Position numbers and translations under genes: made by a program. This document shows positions 35,982 to 45,582 of a stretch of 64,000 nucleotides of DNA, in pieces. The stretch lies in NCBI GenBank assembly GCA_963665495.1, contig OY762289.1, forward strand, positions 1,736,001 through 1,800,000. The letters are read 5' to 3'. The notes under the pieces were generated by a model. The model had not been told where the DNA came from and did no database searches. It saw only the letters and a list, made by a program, of their open reading frames with translations. Every line of letters begins with the position of its first letter. The stretch's first letter is position 1. This stretch comes from G963665495 sp963665495 (GTDB lineage: Bacteria; Desulfobacterota; Desulfovibrionia; Desulfovibrionales; Desulfovibrionaceae).

Positions 35982-36874
35982 TCAAAATCCCCACAAGTCC
36001 AAATAAGCCCCAAAACACAATAAAAGCAGCAAGAAAAGCAAGGGTTACTGTCCTTGCTGGTCTATGCTCGTGGTTTAAGATCCTGAATAACCATGTATAA
36101 CTTCCTGTATAACTCGCGGAAGAGGAATAAGAGACAGGTATAACTTTTTCAGTCCGTCCTATTCCTGGTTCAGGAAGGTTATGCCCATGGCCTTGATGAA
36201 TGCTCAGGACAGCAGATACCCGGCTCAAAACTACTTTTTCCAATTGTCTTGCAAAGGACTTCGGTTTCAGTGTCTGTTTGATCAATCGGAAGAAAATCGC
36301 AACTTGCCATTTTTTTTGTACTTATCCGCAACGGTCCTGGCAGATAGGGGGAAATGGCTGATCAAAAACACCTGAGACTTGCGTCGCAGAATCATGGTAG
36401 TCCGCGCGGAGCAGTTTGAACTCATGGCAGGTTGATTCAACGAGAGTTTCCCGGTCCGGGGGAATGTCCTGCTTTTTGTTGACAGGTCGACGTTTGAAAA
36501 CTTTATAGGAGGCGTTTTTCTTCTGACCTGTGACGAAATGTACGCCCATACCAATCGCACATTTAAATCATTTATGTCGTAAAAACACTTAAGAGTGCCT
36601 TTCTCAGAACATTCCTTGATATATAATTTTTATTCTTACTTTAACCAGTTCTTTACAGCCTTTTCATTCCTTTTTTGACATCCTTCCGCCGGTGTTTACG
36701 AAATAAAAGAAGCGGGGAAGCAATAACCTTCGCTCCCGCAGCATACGACGCCGGCTTCGCCAATGGGGAGTCGTCTCTACGACGCCGTACAAAGGAGGCA
36801 ACAATTTTTGTGCCGAGTACTATTAGATTACTTTTCGCTATATTGAATTCACAATTTAATAAGGGATTTACAGC
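35982..36874. other. Gene-free stretch with an IS remnant
   Basis: Between the right attachment repeat and the amidohydrolase there is no intact gene. The first 200 bases show no coding signature, 36190-36549 holds a degraded transposase (listed separately), and 36550-36874 holds the amidohydrolase promoter region, again without a gene. Confidence 0.6.
36190..36549 (-). pseudogene. IS4-family transposase remnant, frameshifted
   Basis: Three minus-strand frames line up, in order, with the C-terminal half of IS4-type transposases: GVHFVTGQKKNASYKVFKRR and LRADYHDSATQVSGV in one frame, FLISHFPLSARTVADKYKKN in the next, and IKQTLKPKSFARQLEKVVLS in the third. The YKxRW-like and FK-IKQ-LK landmarks fit. 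At least two frameshifts and missing ends make it inactive. No terminal inverted repeats were found. Confidence 0.65.
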
Positions 36875-38764
36875 ATGACAAAGAATATACTCATTGAAAT
36901 GGTTGAGAATGCCGGGCTCGAACTGTCCCGGCGGGAGTTCATAAAAGGAGCAGGGATGGCCTGCGGCATGGCCGCTTTTGCAGGTATCGGAACCGCTGCC
37001 ATGGCCGCAACCAAGCCCATAACTCCCGGAACCAAAGCCGAAGTCATCTATCACGGCGGACCGATTGTGACCATGGTCAAGGATGGTGATCAAGCCGAAG
37101 CTCTTGCCGTGGCCAATGGCCGGATTCTGGCCGTGGGGACGCTCGACGAAGTCATGAAAAACAAGGGGCCCGAAACCAAAATCATCGACCTTGGCGGCAA
37201 AACGCTCATGCCTGGTTTTTTCGATCCCCACTCCCATGTGGTGCTCCAGTCCGTAAAATTCAACACAGCCAATCTGGATCCCAAGCCCATTGGCGAGGCC
37301 GGATCCATTGCAGATATTCAGCGTATTTTACGCGAGTGGATCGACAAAAAGAAAATCGCTCCCGGCAAGTGGGTCATTGGCTGGGGCTATGATGATACGG
37401 CCATCAAGGAACAGCGCCATCCCACCCGCGACGATCTGGATGCGGTTTCCACGGACAGCCCCATTCTTTTGGTGCACATTTCCTGTCACTTGATGACCGG
37501 CAACAGCAAAATGCTGGAACTTGCCGGTATCACAGCGGATACCCCCGATCCGGAGGGAGGGAAAATTCAACGCAAACCCGGCAGTAACGAACCCAATGGT
37601 GTGCTCGAAGAAGAAGCCATGATGCTGGTGACGAAAAAACTCCCCACGCCCACTCCTGAGCTGGCCATGAAAATGATCGAGGAAGGCCTGCAATATTACG
37701 CTGCCGCGGGCATCACCACGGCCCAGGACTGCGCCACCTTCAAAGGCACCTGGCATATCCTGGACGCCATGGAAAAAGCGGGCAAACTGCCCATTGATGT
37801 CATTACCTGGCCATTTTTCAAGGGTATTGATGACGAATCCTTTAAGGCCATTGTGGCGAAAAAAGGCTCCAGAGGACGCCTGCGCTTCGGCGGAGTCAAA
37901 ATCGTGCAGGACGGCTCGATTCAAGGCTACACCGCGTATCTTTCCGAGCCGTATTATAAGCTGCCCAAACAGCCCAAATTGGTTCAGGACAAATGCGACA
38001 CCACGGAATCCGAGCGTATTTTCGTCAGCAAAGACAACAAGTCTCTTGTCAAAAATGCGCCTGCCCCGGAATACGGCGAGGGATACCGCGGGTACTCCAG
38101 CATGACCCAGGAGCAGATCGAAAAATGGATCAAACGTTGTGATGCGCACGGATTGCAGATGCAGGTGCATACCAACGGCGACGGCGCAACGGATATGCTG
38201 ATCAAGGCGGTAAAAAAACTCCGTGCCGACAAACCGCGGCCTGATCTGCGTACGACCATTATCCACGCACAGACCATGAGGGAAGATCAGCTTGACGATA
38301 CTGCCGAACAAGGTATGACGCCCTCATTTTTGCCGATCCATGTCTATTTTTGGGGCGACCGCCATCGCGAGCTGTTCCTCGGTCCCGAGCGCGCGGCCTG
38401 GATTGACCCGGCACATTCGGCCCTGAAACGCAACATCAAATTCACCCTGCACCACGATGCACCTGTTGTCGGAATCAGCATGTTCACCGTCGCCTGGTGC
38501 GCAATCAACAGAATCACAAGCAGCGGCAAGCCCCTGGGTGAAGACCAAAAACTCACGCCTTTCCAGGCATTCCGAGCCATTACTGCGGATTCCGCCTGGC
38601 AGAACTTTGAAGAAGACCTCAAGGGCACTCTGGAAACCGGAAAACTCGCGGACATGGTCATCCTTTCCGACGATCCTATGAGCATAGACCCCATGAAAAT
38701 CCGGGACATCCGCGTATTGCAGACCATCAAAGAGGGAGAGACCGTTTTCACGGCAAAGGCGTAG
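36875..38764 (+). CDS. Tat-exported amidohydrolase (YtcJ/Amidohydrolase_3 type)
   Basis: A 629-aa metal-dependent hydrolase. A twin-arginine signal (SRREFIKGAGMACGMAAFAG) lies after a 17-residue lead. The metal ligands are visible as DPHSH, the Lys region FGGVKIVQDGSIQGYTAYL, VHTNGDG, IIHAQTM and HHDAPV. Relatives are broad-specificity amide or ester hydrolases; the substrate is unknown. It should be folded in the cytoplasm and act in the periplasm. The start ATG 36875 has GGGATTT upstream. A clear terminator follows. Confidence 0.9.
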   Translation: MTKNILIEMVENAGLELSRREFIKGAGMACGMAAFAGIGTAAMAATKPITPGTKAEVIYHGGPIVTMVKDGDQAEALAVANGRILAVGTLDEVMKNKGPETKIIDLGGKTLMPGFFDPHSHVVLQSVKFNTANLDPKPIGEAGSIADIQRILREWIDKKKIAPGKWVIGWGYDDTAIKEQRHPTRDDLDAVSTDSPILLVHISCHLMTGNSKMLELAGITADTPDPEGGKIQRKPGSNEPNGVLEEEAMMLVTKKLPTPTPELAMKMIEEGLQYYAAAGITTAQDCATFKGTWHILDAMEKAGKLPIDVITWPFFKGIDDESFKAIVAKKGSRGRLRFGGVKIVQDGSIQGYTAYLSEPYYKLPKQPKLVQDKCDTTESERIFVSKDNKSLVKNAPAPEYGEGYRGYSSMTQEQIEKWIKRCDAHGLQMQVHTNGDGATDMLIKAVKKLRADKPRPDLRTTIIHAQTMREDQLDDTAEQGMTPSFLPIHVYFWGDRHRELFLGPERAAWIDPAHSALKRNIKFTLHHDAPVVGISMFTVAWCAINRITSSGKPLGEDQKLTPFQAFRAITADSAWQNFEEDLKGTLETGKLADMVILSDDPMSIDPMKIRDIRVLQTIKEGETVFTAKA

Positions 38765-38821
38765 GCTGGCCGACTGCGCTGTTTTTTAGTCCTATTGCGT
38801 CTACCTGCCCCATATAACCAA

Positions 38822-38862
38822 AGCCTGGAAAGTGTGCCTTGACACTTTCCGGGCTTTTTGCA
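38822..38862 (+). terminator. Intrinsic terminator after the amidohydrolase gene
   Basis: GGAAAGTG pairs with CACTTTCC, extended by AGCC with GGCT around single-base bulges, and followed by TTTTTGCATTTTTT. Confidence 0.85.
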
Positions 38863-39745
38863 TTTTTTCCACAGTATGCCAAGCAGGTACAACTTTCCGT
38901 ATAACCGTAAAAAAATCACTGCTGTTATTTTTGCAATGTGCAGGACGCCCTCATTACGCTATCCACAGATCTTCCAATAAATCCGATATCTCCCAAAACT
39001 CTGCATAAAAAGGGGAGTTGCAGCCATGTTTGCGCATGGTTACCCGGTGTGCGCCCGTATGGTCAGGCATCATGTGGTGCTATCATTTTCATTTCCTGAA
39101 TATGCCTCAGCGTACCGCCTTCCTTCTGTTTTACCTTCTCTCTTCTACCTTCAGAGCTGCTGTCTGTATTTCCGTTGCGTACGTGCCTATTGCGGACGGT
39201 TTCGTGTGTAGTCCTTCTGGGAAATAGCTTGACAATTTTCATCCTCAGGCGTTTATAGTTAACAAAAGTATAGTTTTCTTTATTGTATTTCCTACATATT
39301 TGCTGGATGAAATACCACTCTAGGGGATTTTTCCTCGCAAGTTATATGACTTACCGGTCGTTTCAAAAGGACGCAACAGCCGTGAACTGCCGTAATGCCG
39401 TTTCAACTGTCTCTTTATTCATACATCTGCGATGTATATTCATCATTCCAACCGTTCCACTTCTTTTTTTACGACTGTCATTAACGGGACTTTATCGTGA
39501 TTTACAGCATGGATATTTTTGAAAATACAATAGTATAAAATTCTATACTTATTTATTTTACGTAAATCATAGAATTACATGATTTAATTTTTTAGAGGTG
39601 TTGTTTTCAAAAGAAGTTACGTCAATAGCAAAAGTTCAGTTTCCGATGTGTCACTTTCTCTGTTTATTGAAAAGTGAAAACCCATTTTGTGTTGATTGGG
39701 AGCATAAACATACGTTGGAATCATCAAACAGGACGGAGGATAACA
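38863..39745. other. About 880 bp without a gene before the sulfatase
   Basis: It contains the att-flank-like repeat at 38953. From about 39230 to 39600 it becomes strongly AT-rich with short near-palindromes (for example GTATAAAATTCTATAC near 39532-39547), probably the sulfatase promoter and operator region. A small plus-strand frame at 39018-39227 was not convincing. Confidence 0.5.
38953..38992 (+). repeat. Diverged copy of the tRNA-Ser downstream flank
   Basis: Forty bases starting ATTACGCTATCCACAGAT match 30827-30866 at 34 of 40 positions. Upstream of it stands CCCTC, recalling the end of the tRNA acceptor, so it may mark the end of another, older integration at the same type of site. 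Confidence 0.6.
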
Positions 39746-41383
39746 ATGCAATTTATGAAACATTGTATCGGGTTATTGTTGCTCTCGGCAATGATTTGCA
39801 TTGCCGGGGCGGCCCTGGCCGCGGACAAACCCAACATTCTTCTTATCGTAGCAGACGACCACGGTTACGGCGACATCGGCGTGTATGGCGGCGGCGAGGG
39901 GCGCGGAATGCCTTCCCCCAACCTGGACCGCATGGCCGACGAGGGCATGACCATGTTCTAGTTCTACGCGCAACCCAGCTGCACCCCGGGGCGGGCGGCC
40001 ATGCAAACCGGCCGCATCCCCAACCGCAGCGGCATGACCACGGTGGCGTTCCAGGGGCAGGGCGGCGGTTTGCCCGCAGCAGAGTGGACCCTGGCCTCGG
40101 TATTGAAGCAGGCAGGCTACCAGACTTACTTCACCGGCAAATGGCACCTGGGCGAAGCGGATTACGCCCTGCCCAACGCGCAGGGCTACGACGAGATGAA
40201 ATATTGCTTTCTCTACCACCTCAACGCCTACACCTACGGTGATCCCAATTGGTTCCCGGACATGGACCCCAAACTGCGGGAAATGTTCCAGAAGGTAACC
40301 AAAGGCGCGCTCTCGGGCAAAGCCGGCGAGCAGGCCAAAGAAGTGTTCAAAGTCAACGGCGAGTACGTGGATACCCCGGAAAAAGGTGTCGTAGGCATTC
40401 CTTTCCTGGATAAATACGTCGAACAGGCTGCCATAGAGTACCTCGAAGAGGCTGCTAAGTCCGACAAGCCGTTCTTCATCAACGTGAACTTCATGAAGAT
40501 GCATCAGCCCAACATGCCTGCTCCCGACTTCGAGCACAAATCCATGTCCAAAACCAAGTACGCCGATTCCGCCGTCGAACTCGACACACGCGTCGGCCAT
40601 GTCATGGACAAACTCCGCGAACTGGGTCTGGATAAGAATACGCTGGTTTTTTACACCACTGACAATGGCGCCTGGCAGGATGTGTATCCGGACGCCGGCT
40701 ATACGCCTTTCCGCGGCACCAAGGGGACGGTACGCGAGGGCGGCAACCGCGTCCCTGCCATTGCCGTATGGCCCGGCAAAATCAAACCGGGCGTACGTAA
40801 TAACGACATTCTCGGCGGCCTGGATCTCATGGCCACATTCGCTTCTGTGGCTGGTGTCGAATTGCCCGAAAAGGACCGCGAAGGTCAGCCGATCATCTTC
40901 GACAGCTACGACATGACTCCTTCGCTGTTCGGTACGGGCAAATGCGCGCGTACCGAATGGTTCTACTTCACCGAGAACGAGCTGACTCCCGGTGCAGCGC
41001 GAGTCGGCAACTACAAGGCCGTATTCAACCTGCGCGGCGACGACGGACAAGCCACCGGCGGTCTGGCCGTGGATACCAACCTCGGCTGGAAGGGCGCGGA
41101 TAAATATGTGGCCACCGTACCGCAAATCTTCGACCTCTGGCAGGATCCGCAGGAGCGTTACGACATTTTCATGACCACATTCACGGAACGTACCTGGACC
41201 ATGGTTACTTTTAACGAAGCGATCACCGATCTGATGAAAACCTACGTGCAGTATCCGCCGCGCAAGTTGCAGAGCGAGACCTACACAGGCCCGATAACCC
41301 TTTCAAAGTACCAGCATTTTGAATTTATCCGCAAGGATCTCAAAGATCAGGGTGTCAGCCTTCCGATGCCCACGGGTAATTAA
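39746..41383 (+). pseudogene. Exported arylsulfatase interrupted by one in-frame TAG
   Basis: The frame has 545 sense codons apart from a TAG at 39959-39961 (codon 72). It starts with a Sec signal (MKHCIGLLLLSAMICIAGAA) after GGAGGA, followed by the sulfatase metal motif NILLIVADDHGYGD. Just after the stop come the formylglycine motif CTPGR (Cys79-Arg83), GKWHLG, TTDNGAWQDV and the metal/substrate His and Asn region. Both sides are in the same frame and fully conserved-looking; a CAG (Gln) to TAG change explains it. As written the product ends seven residues before the catalytic Cys. An internal start at 40001 would lack that Cys. Confidence 0.85.
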
Positions 41384-41513
41384 CGGGAGAGGGTCACGAT
41401 AGCATCGCACCTGCCCCTGGACGCCTCTGCTACGGGGGCGGTGCGTTTATTCCTGCGGATTGGATGGAGTTTGATGTTTTTTCCATAAAAACAAAAAAGA
41501 TGCGAGTTGCCTT

Positions 41514-42500
41514 ATGTGTACACTGAAATATTTGCGGAGCGCGTGCATCGCGTTGCTGCTTGTGGCTTGCGCCCACGTGTCGCTGGCGCAGAACATTAAT
41601 CCGCTTCCTTCCTGGAATGACGGAGAAGCCAGGCAGGCGCTTATTGATTTTGTGGAGAGAACCACCAAGGAAGGCACCCCCGAATTTATTCCCCAGCCGG
41701 AGCGCATTGCGACTTTTGATAACGACGGAACGCTCTGGTCGGAAAAGCCCGTCTACTTTCAAGTGTTTTTCGCACTAGACAGGATCAAGCAGCTGGCGCC
41801 GGACCATCCGGAGTGGGCCGACAAGGAACCATACGCCTCGTTGCTCAAGGGCGACCTTAAAGGAGCGTTCAAGGGCGGTGAAAAGGCGTTGCTCGAAATT
41901 GTCCTGACCACCCACGCGGGCATGACCAACGAAGCATTCGAGACCCTGGTCAAAGAGTGGATCGCCACTGCCAGACATCCAAAAACAGGCCGCCTATTCA
42001 CGGAAATGGTCTATCAGCCCATGCTCGAGTTGCTCGCGTATATGCGCGCCCACGGCTTCAAAACCTATATAGTTTCTGGAGGCGGCATCGAATTCATGCG
42101 CCCCTGGACAGAATCCGTGTACGGCATTCCGCCCGAACAGGTGGTGGGCAGCAGCGTGAAAACAGAATTTACCCTGCAGGACGGCGAACCTGTTTTGCTG
42201 CGCCTGCCGGAAGTCGGATTTATAGATGACAAGGCCGGTAAACCCGTGGGCATCAACGAACACATCGGACGTCGCCCCGTGGCCGCTTTCGGCAACTCCG
42301 ACGGAGACCTGCAAATGCTGCAGTGGACCAACGCTGGGTCGGGACTGCGTCTTGGGCTCCTTGTCCATCATACGGACGCCGAACGGGAATGGGCCTACGA
42401 CAAAGGCGCTGAAAACGCGCTTAAAGCAGCCAAAGACAACGGCTGGATTATTGTGGACATGAAGCAGGACTGGAAAGATATCTATTCGCCTGAGAAATAA
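41514..42500 (+). CDS. Exported HAD-family phosphatase
   Basis: A 328-aa protein with a signal peptide (LRSACIALLLVACAHVSLA) that also contains a possible lipobox (LLVAC). The HAD core is complete: ATFDNDGTLWSEKP (motif I), YIVSGGG (motif II), a Lys in the AGKPVG region (motif III) and FGNSDGDLQML (motif IV). It is a periplasmic or lipid-anchored acid phosphatase-like enzyme acting on an unknown phosphate ester. It lies between the broken sulfatase and the barrel protein, 130 and 106 bp away, all on the plus strand. No terminator separates them. Confidence 0.85.
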   Translation: MCTLKYLRSACIALLLVACAHVSLAQNINPLPSWNDGEARQALIDFVERTTKEGTPEFIPQPERIATFDNDGTLWSEKPVYFQVFFALDRIKQLAPDHPEWADKEPYASLLKGDLKGAFKGGEKALLEIVLTTHAGMTNEAFETLVKEWIATARHPKTGRLFTEMVYQPMLELLAYMRAHGFKTYIVSGGGIEFMRPWTESVYGIPPEQVVGSSVKTEFTLQDGEPVLLRLPEVGFIDDKAGKPVGINEHIGRRPVAAFGNSDGDLQMLQWTNAGSGLRLGLLVHHTDAEREWAYDKGAENALKAAKDNGWIIVDMKQDWKDIYSPEK

Positions 42501-42606
42501 GAATTACATGCAATGGGAACGAATAGCAGGAAATGGTTTTATCTTTCGGAATACAGGACACTGACAATACAAGCAGAACTGTTTTAACAACCATATGAGG
42601 TGCGGG

Positions 42607-43437
42607 ATGAAAACGTCATGTGCATTGTTGCTTGTATCCATTATCGTGTGCATGGCCGGTACGGGGCTGGCTGAGGTGAAAAAGGGGGACGTACGCGATC
42701 CGCTGGATGATTTGAGGATCGAAATAACTCCCTATGTCTGGTTGCCCAGCATTGACGCCACAAGTACGCTTTCCGGACGCAGTGCGGACGTCTACTTGTC
42801 AGTAGGGGATCAGTTCGAATATTTCAACGTTTTCGGTTCTTCCGGGCGTATTGAAATTTTCAAAGGAAATTTCGGGGTTATCTTTGATTATCTGTATATG
42901 CAGCTGACAAAAGACGCGACTTTGCAGGCGGAGCGGGATATTCCGGTCTCTTTGAACGCGGACCTGAAAATCAGCATGGAAATCATCGACTTCCTGCTGG
43001 CTTGGCGTACGCTGGATATTCCCCTGAACCAACCCGGAGATATGGCGCTGGCTTTCGATTTATATGGCGGACTACGCTACAATGAATTGCAGCAAGAGCT
43101 TTCTCTGGAATTTGATGTGGGGCCCTACAGCGCGGGGCACAAGTTCGGCGGACGGGCGTGCTGGGTGGATCCTGTTGTGGGCGGGCGCGTAATTTTTGCC
43201 GCAACGGACTGGCTGCAGCTGTTTGCCTGGGGCGATGTGGCGGGATTCGGCATTGAAGGCCTGAGTATGAGCTGGAACGTGGTCAGCGGTGTGGATCTGC
43301 GGCCAGCCAGCTGGGCTTCTATCAAATTGGCCTGGAAAACGTATGGGCTGGATTACGAACAAGGCTCGGGCAACGAAAAACTGGGTATAGACGGCGTATT
43401 CAGCGGCCCATGGATAGGCATAAATTTTCATTTGTAG
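42607..43437 (+). CDS. Probable outer-membrane beta-barrel protein
   Basis: A 276-aa protein with a Sec signal (MKTSCALLLVSIIVCMAGTG, cleaved near LAEV). The mature protein shows alternating amphipathic strands (IEITPYVWLPSIDA, FGVIFDYLYMQLTKDA, LAFDLYGGLRYNE, GRVIFAATDWLQLFAWGDV) and ends in a strand with terminal residues NFHL, like outer-membrane barrels. No specific family was recognised. I chose ATG 42607 (GAGG upstream) over an ATG at 42595. Confidence 0.7.
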   Translation: MKTSCALLLVSIIVCMAGTGLAEVKKGDVRDPLDDLRIEITPYVWLPSIDATSTLSGRSADVYLSVGDQFEYFNVFGSSGRIEIFKGNFGVIFDYLYMQLTKDATLQAERDIPVSLNADLKISMEIIDFLLAWRTLDIPLNQPGDMALAFDLYGGLRYNELQQELSLEFDVGPYSAGHKFGGRACWVDPVVGGRVIFAATDWLQLFAWGDVAGFGIEGLSMSWNVVSGVDLRPASWASIKLAWKTYGLDYEQGSGNEKLGIDGVFSGPWIGINFHL

Positions 43438-43486
43438 TTTGTGGTCTCTTGCTCAAAGACAGGGCAGATTCACGGATAAGCCATAA

Positions 43487-43511
43487 AAAAAACCGGCCAA
43501 AGCCGGTTTTG
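43487..43511 (-). terminator. Terminator of the minus-strand tRNA cluster
   Basis: Read on the minus strand, AAAACCGGC pairs with GCCGGTTTT-like bases around a TTTG loop and is followed by a run of eight T. It lies just beyond the 3' end of the first tRNA-Gly. It can also serve the barrel-protein gene from the other side. Confidence 0.8.
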
Positions 43512-43520
43512 TATTTTTAG

Positions 43521-43595
<75 letters not shown>

Positions 43596-43615
43596 TCAAT
43601 GAGCGTCTGATTGTA

Positions 43616-43690
<75 letters not shown>

Positions 43691-43697
43691 TTTTTTG

Positions 43698-43772
<75 letters not shown>

Positions 43773-43897
43773 CCAACGAGAAAAAGGTTTTTACGCCCAA
43801 CCCCCTTAGCTGTCAAGCTAATGTGTCCAATAAAATTTTTTAATTTAAACAAAAAAATGTCTTTTCTGGACTAAATCTTGTTATAACAAGGTGTTAT

Positions 43898-45538
43898 CTA
43901 ATTATTTTTTTGTGATAAATTGCCGTTGCGTACGGCTTTATCGGGCATCTCCGGGAACGGAAGTATGACGGTTACGGTGGTCCCCATGGCAGAATCGGTC
44001 TGAAAAAAAATTTTTCCTCCATGGGCTTGGGCAATAAGACGAGCGCTATAGGTACCGAGTCCTGTGCCTTTGGGCTTTCCGTGAGTGGCGTATTTTTCAA
44101 AAAAACGTTTTTGAACCTCTGACGGAATCATGCCGAAATTATGCACGGAGATGACTATATGTGCAGAATTTTGTTCGTAGGATAATGTAACTTCACTGAA
44201 ATTCGGAGAGGCCTCCACCGCGTTGAGAATGAGATTGACCAGCATACTTTCCAGTAAGGTTGGTTCGCCAAAGTAGAGTAACTTACCCAAGTTGGGGGAC
44301 TGGGAATCATGATGAATGATTCGCACAAGTTTGATTTCCGCTTCCTGACTCACAAGCAATTCAATATTTTTAAAAATAACTCTGAAATCAAACCATTCGA
44401 AATCGGGGGTGTAAGTGCCAAGTTCCATATTTTGTAGTTCGTTGTGCAAATCAATGAGTTTTAGCAGTCTGGAACCAATGGAGTGGATTTCGTAGACACG
44501 GTCAAGCTGAGAGTGATGCATTTTTTCCATAAGAAGTGTCTGGGCAATTGTATTTATACTGTTAAGAGGTGCTTTAAGGTCTTGCCTGATAATTCTTTCA
44601 ACATCAATTTTCATCTCTTCAAGCTTTTTTCTCTCAGTTACATCTCTGAATATCCCGACACTGCAAGGTCTATCGTCAATAAAAGCAAATCCACCGCTAA
44701 TATCTGCATATATAATTGATCCATTTTTATGCATAATTTCAGTTTCTTGATGATATACAGCTTGGTTGAACATCACACTTTTAAAAGATTTAATTACATC
44801 TTTCCAAATATGTTGAGGATGTATATCTAATATATCCATCGTAATAATTTCCAGCAAACTGTATCCAGTAAACTTAGTAAACGCTTGATTGCAAAATAAT
44901 AATTCTTTTGTTTCAAGATCAGCAACTAATATCCCATCAATACTTTGGTTAAAAATTGCACTAAGTCTATCTACCAATTTATTTATAGTTTTTTCATTTT
45001 CTTTACGATTTGAAATATCACGAGCAATTGCAAGCGTTGCAGGTTCATCGGAAATATCCATCATAATGATATTAAGTTCAACAGGTATTTCATATCCTTT
45101 TTTATGTATTTGGGCAGTTTCAAAATTTAATTGAAAGTTTCTCAATAGCCAAGGTAATTGCGTTTCTTTTCTATTATATCTGACGCTTTGTTGGTCTATG
45201 TCATTTATATGCATACATAATAGTTCATCACGGCTATATCCAAGATGATTACAAGTTGCAGGATTAACATCAAGAATATTTCCTTCTATATTTGCAACGA
45301 TAATTGCATCAGGAATTTTTTCAAAAAGTGTACGAAAGCGATGTTCACTTTCTTTTAAAGATTGCTCGGCACGTTTACGTATTTGAATTTCTTCACGAAG
45401 TTGTTCATTAACACGTTTGAGCAAAGAGCGCTCACTATCTGCATTGTTTTCTTGTCTGCATAGTTGTTCTTCCAGTTTTGTTACTTTACGTTGTAAAGTG
45501 AGAAGTTCTTTTTGTAAAAAATCATTTTTATTTTTCAT
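43898..45538 (-). CDS. PAS-domain sensor kinase with Gln in place of the H-box His
   Basis: A 546-aa protein without membrane segments: an N-terminal coiled coil, PAS domains at about 62-185 and 195-300, a HisKA-like dimerisation helix, and an HATPase domain (NLILNAVEA, then KGTGLGTYSARLIAQAHGG). The H box reads RIIRQDLKAPLN, with Gln319 (codon CAA at 44582-44584) where relatives have RHDL. The ATPase G1 loop is HNFG, not DNG. It may be a non-phosphorylating partner or a lost kinase. I chose ATG 45538 because the longer frame runs into the FIST gene. Confidence 0.85.
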   Translation of the reverse strand: MKNKNDFLQKELLTLQRKVTKLEEQLCRQENNADSERSLLKRVNEQLREEIQIRKRAEQSLKESEHRFRTLFEKIPDAIIVANIEGNILDVNPATCNHLGYSRDELLCMHINDIDQQSVRYNRKETQLPWLLRNFQLNFETAQIHKKGYEIPVELNIIMMDISDEPATLAIARDISNRKENEKTINKLVDRLSAIFNQSIDGILVADLETKELLFCNQAFTKFTGYSLLEIITMDILDIHPQHIWKDVIKSFKSVMFNQAVYHQETEIMHKNGSIIYADISGGFAFIDDRPCSVGIFRDVTERKKLEEMKIDVERIIRQDLKAPLNSINTIAQTLLMEKMHHSQLDRVYEIHSIGSRLLKLIDLHNELQNMELGTYTPDFEWFDFRVIFKNIELLVSQEAEIKLVRIIHHDSQSPNLGKLLYFGEPTLLESMLVNLILNAVEASPNFSEVTLSYEQNSAHIVISVHNFGMIPSEVQKRFFEKYATHGKPKGTGLGTYSARLIAQAHGGKIFFQTDSAMGTTVTVILPFPEMPDKAVRNGNLSQKNN

Positions 45539-45582
45539 ATGAACTACACATAATTGATATAGTAGATAATAGCATGGATAAA

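Noticed and set aside
39018..39227. Small frame resembling a substrate-binding fragment
   Set aside because: The resemblance is limited to a few residues and no start site or continuation exists.
39959..39961. TAG as a pyrrolysine or general sense codon
   Set aside because: TAG ends ordinary genes in this window and sulfatases are not known pyrrolysine proteins; mutation or sequence error is simpler. Kept only as a check in the finding.
39773..41125. Long minus-strand frame of 450 codons opposite the sulfatase
   Set aside because: Shadow of the conserved plus-strand sulfatase frame; its peptide has no recognisable motif.
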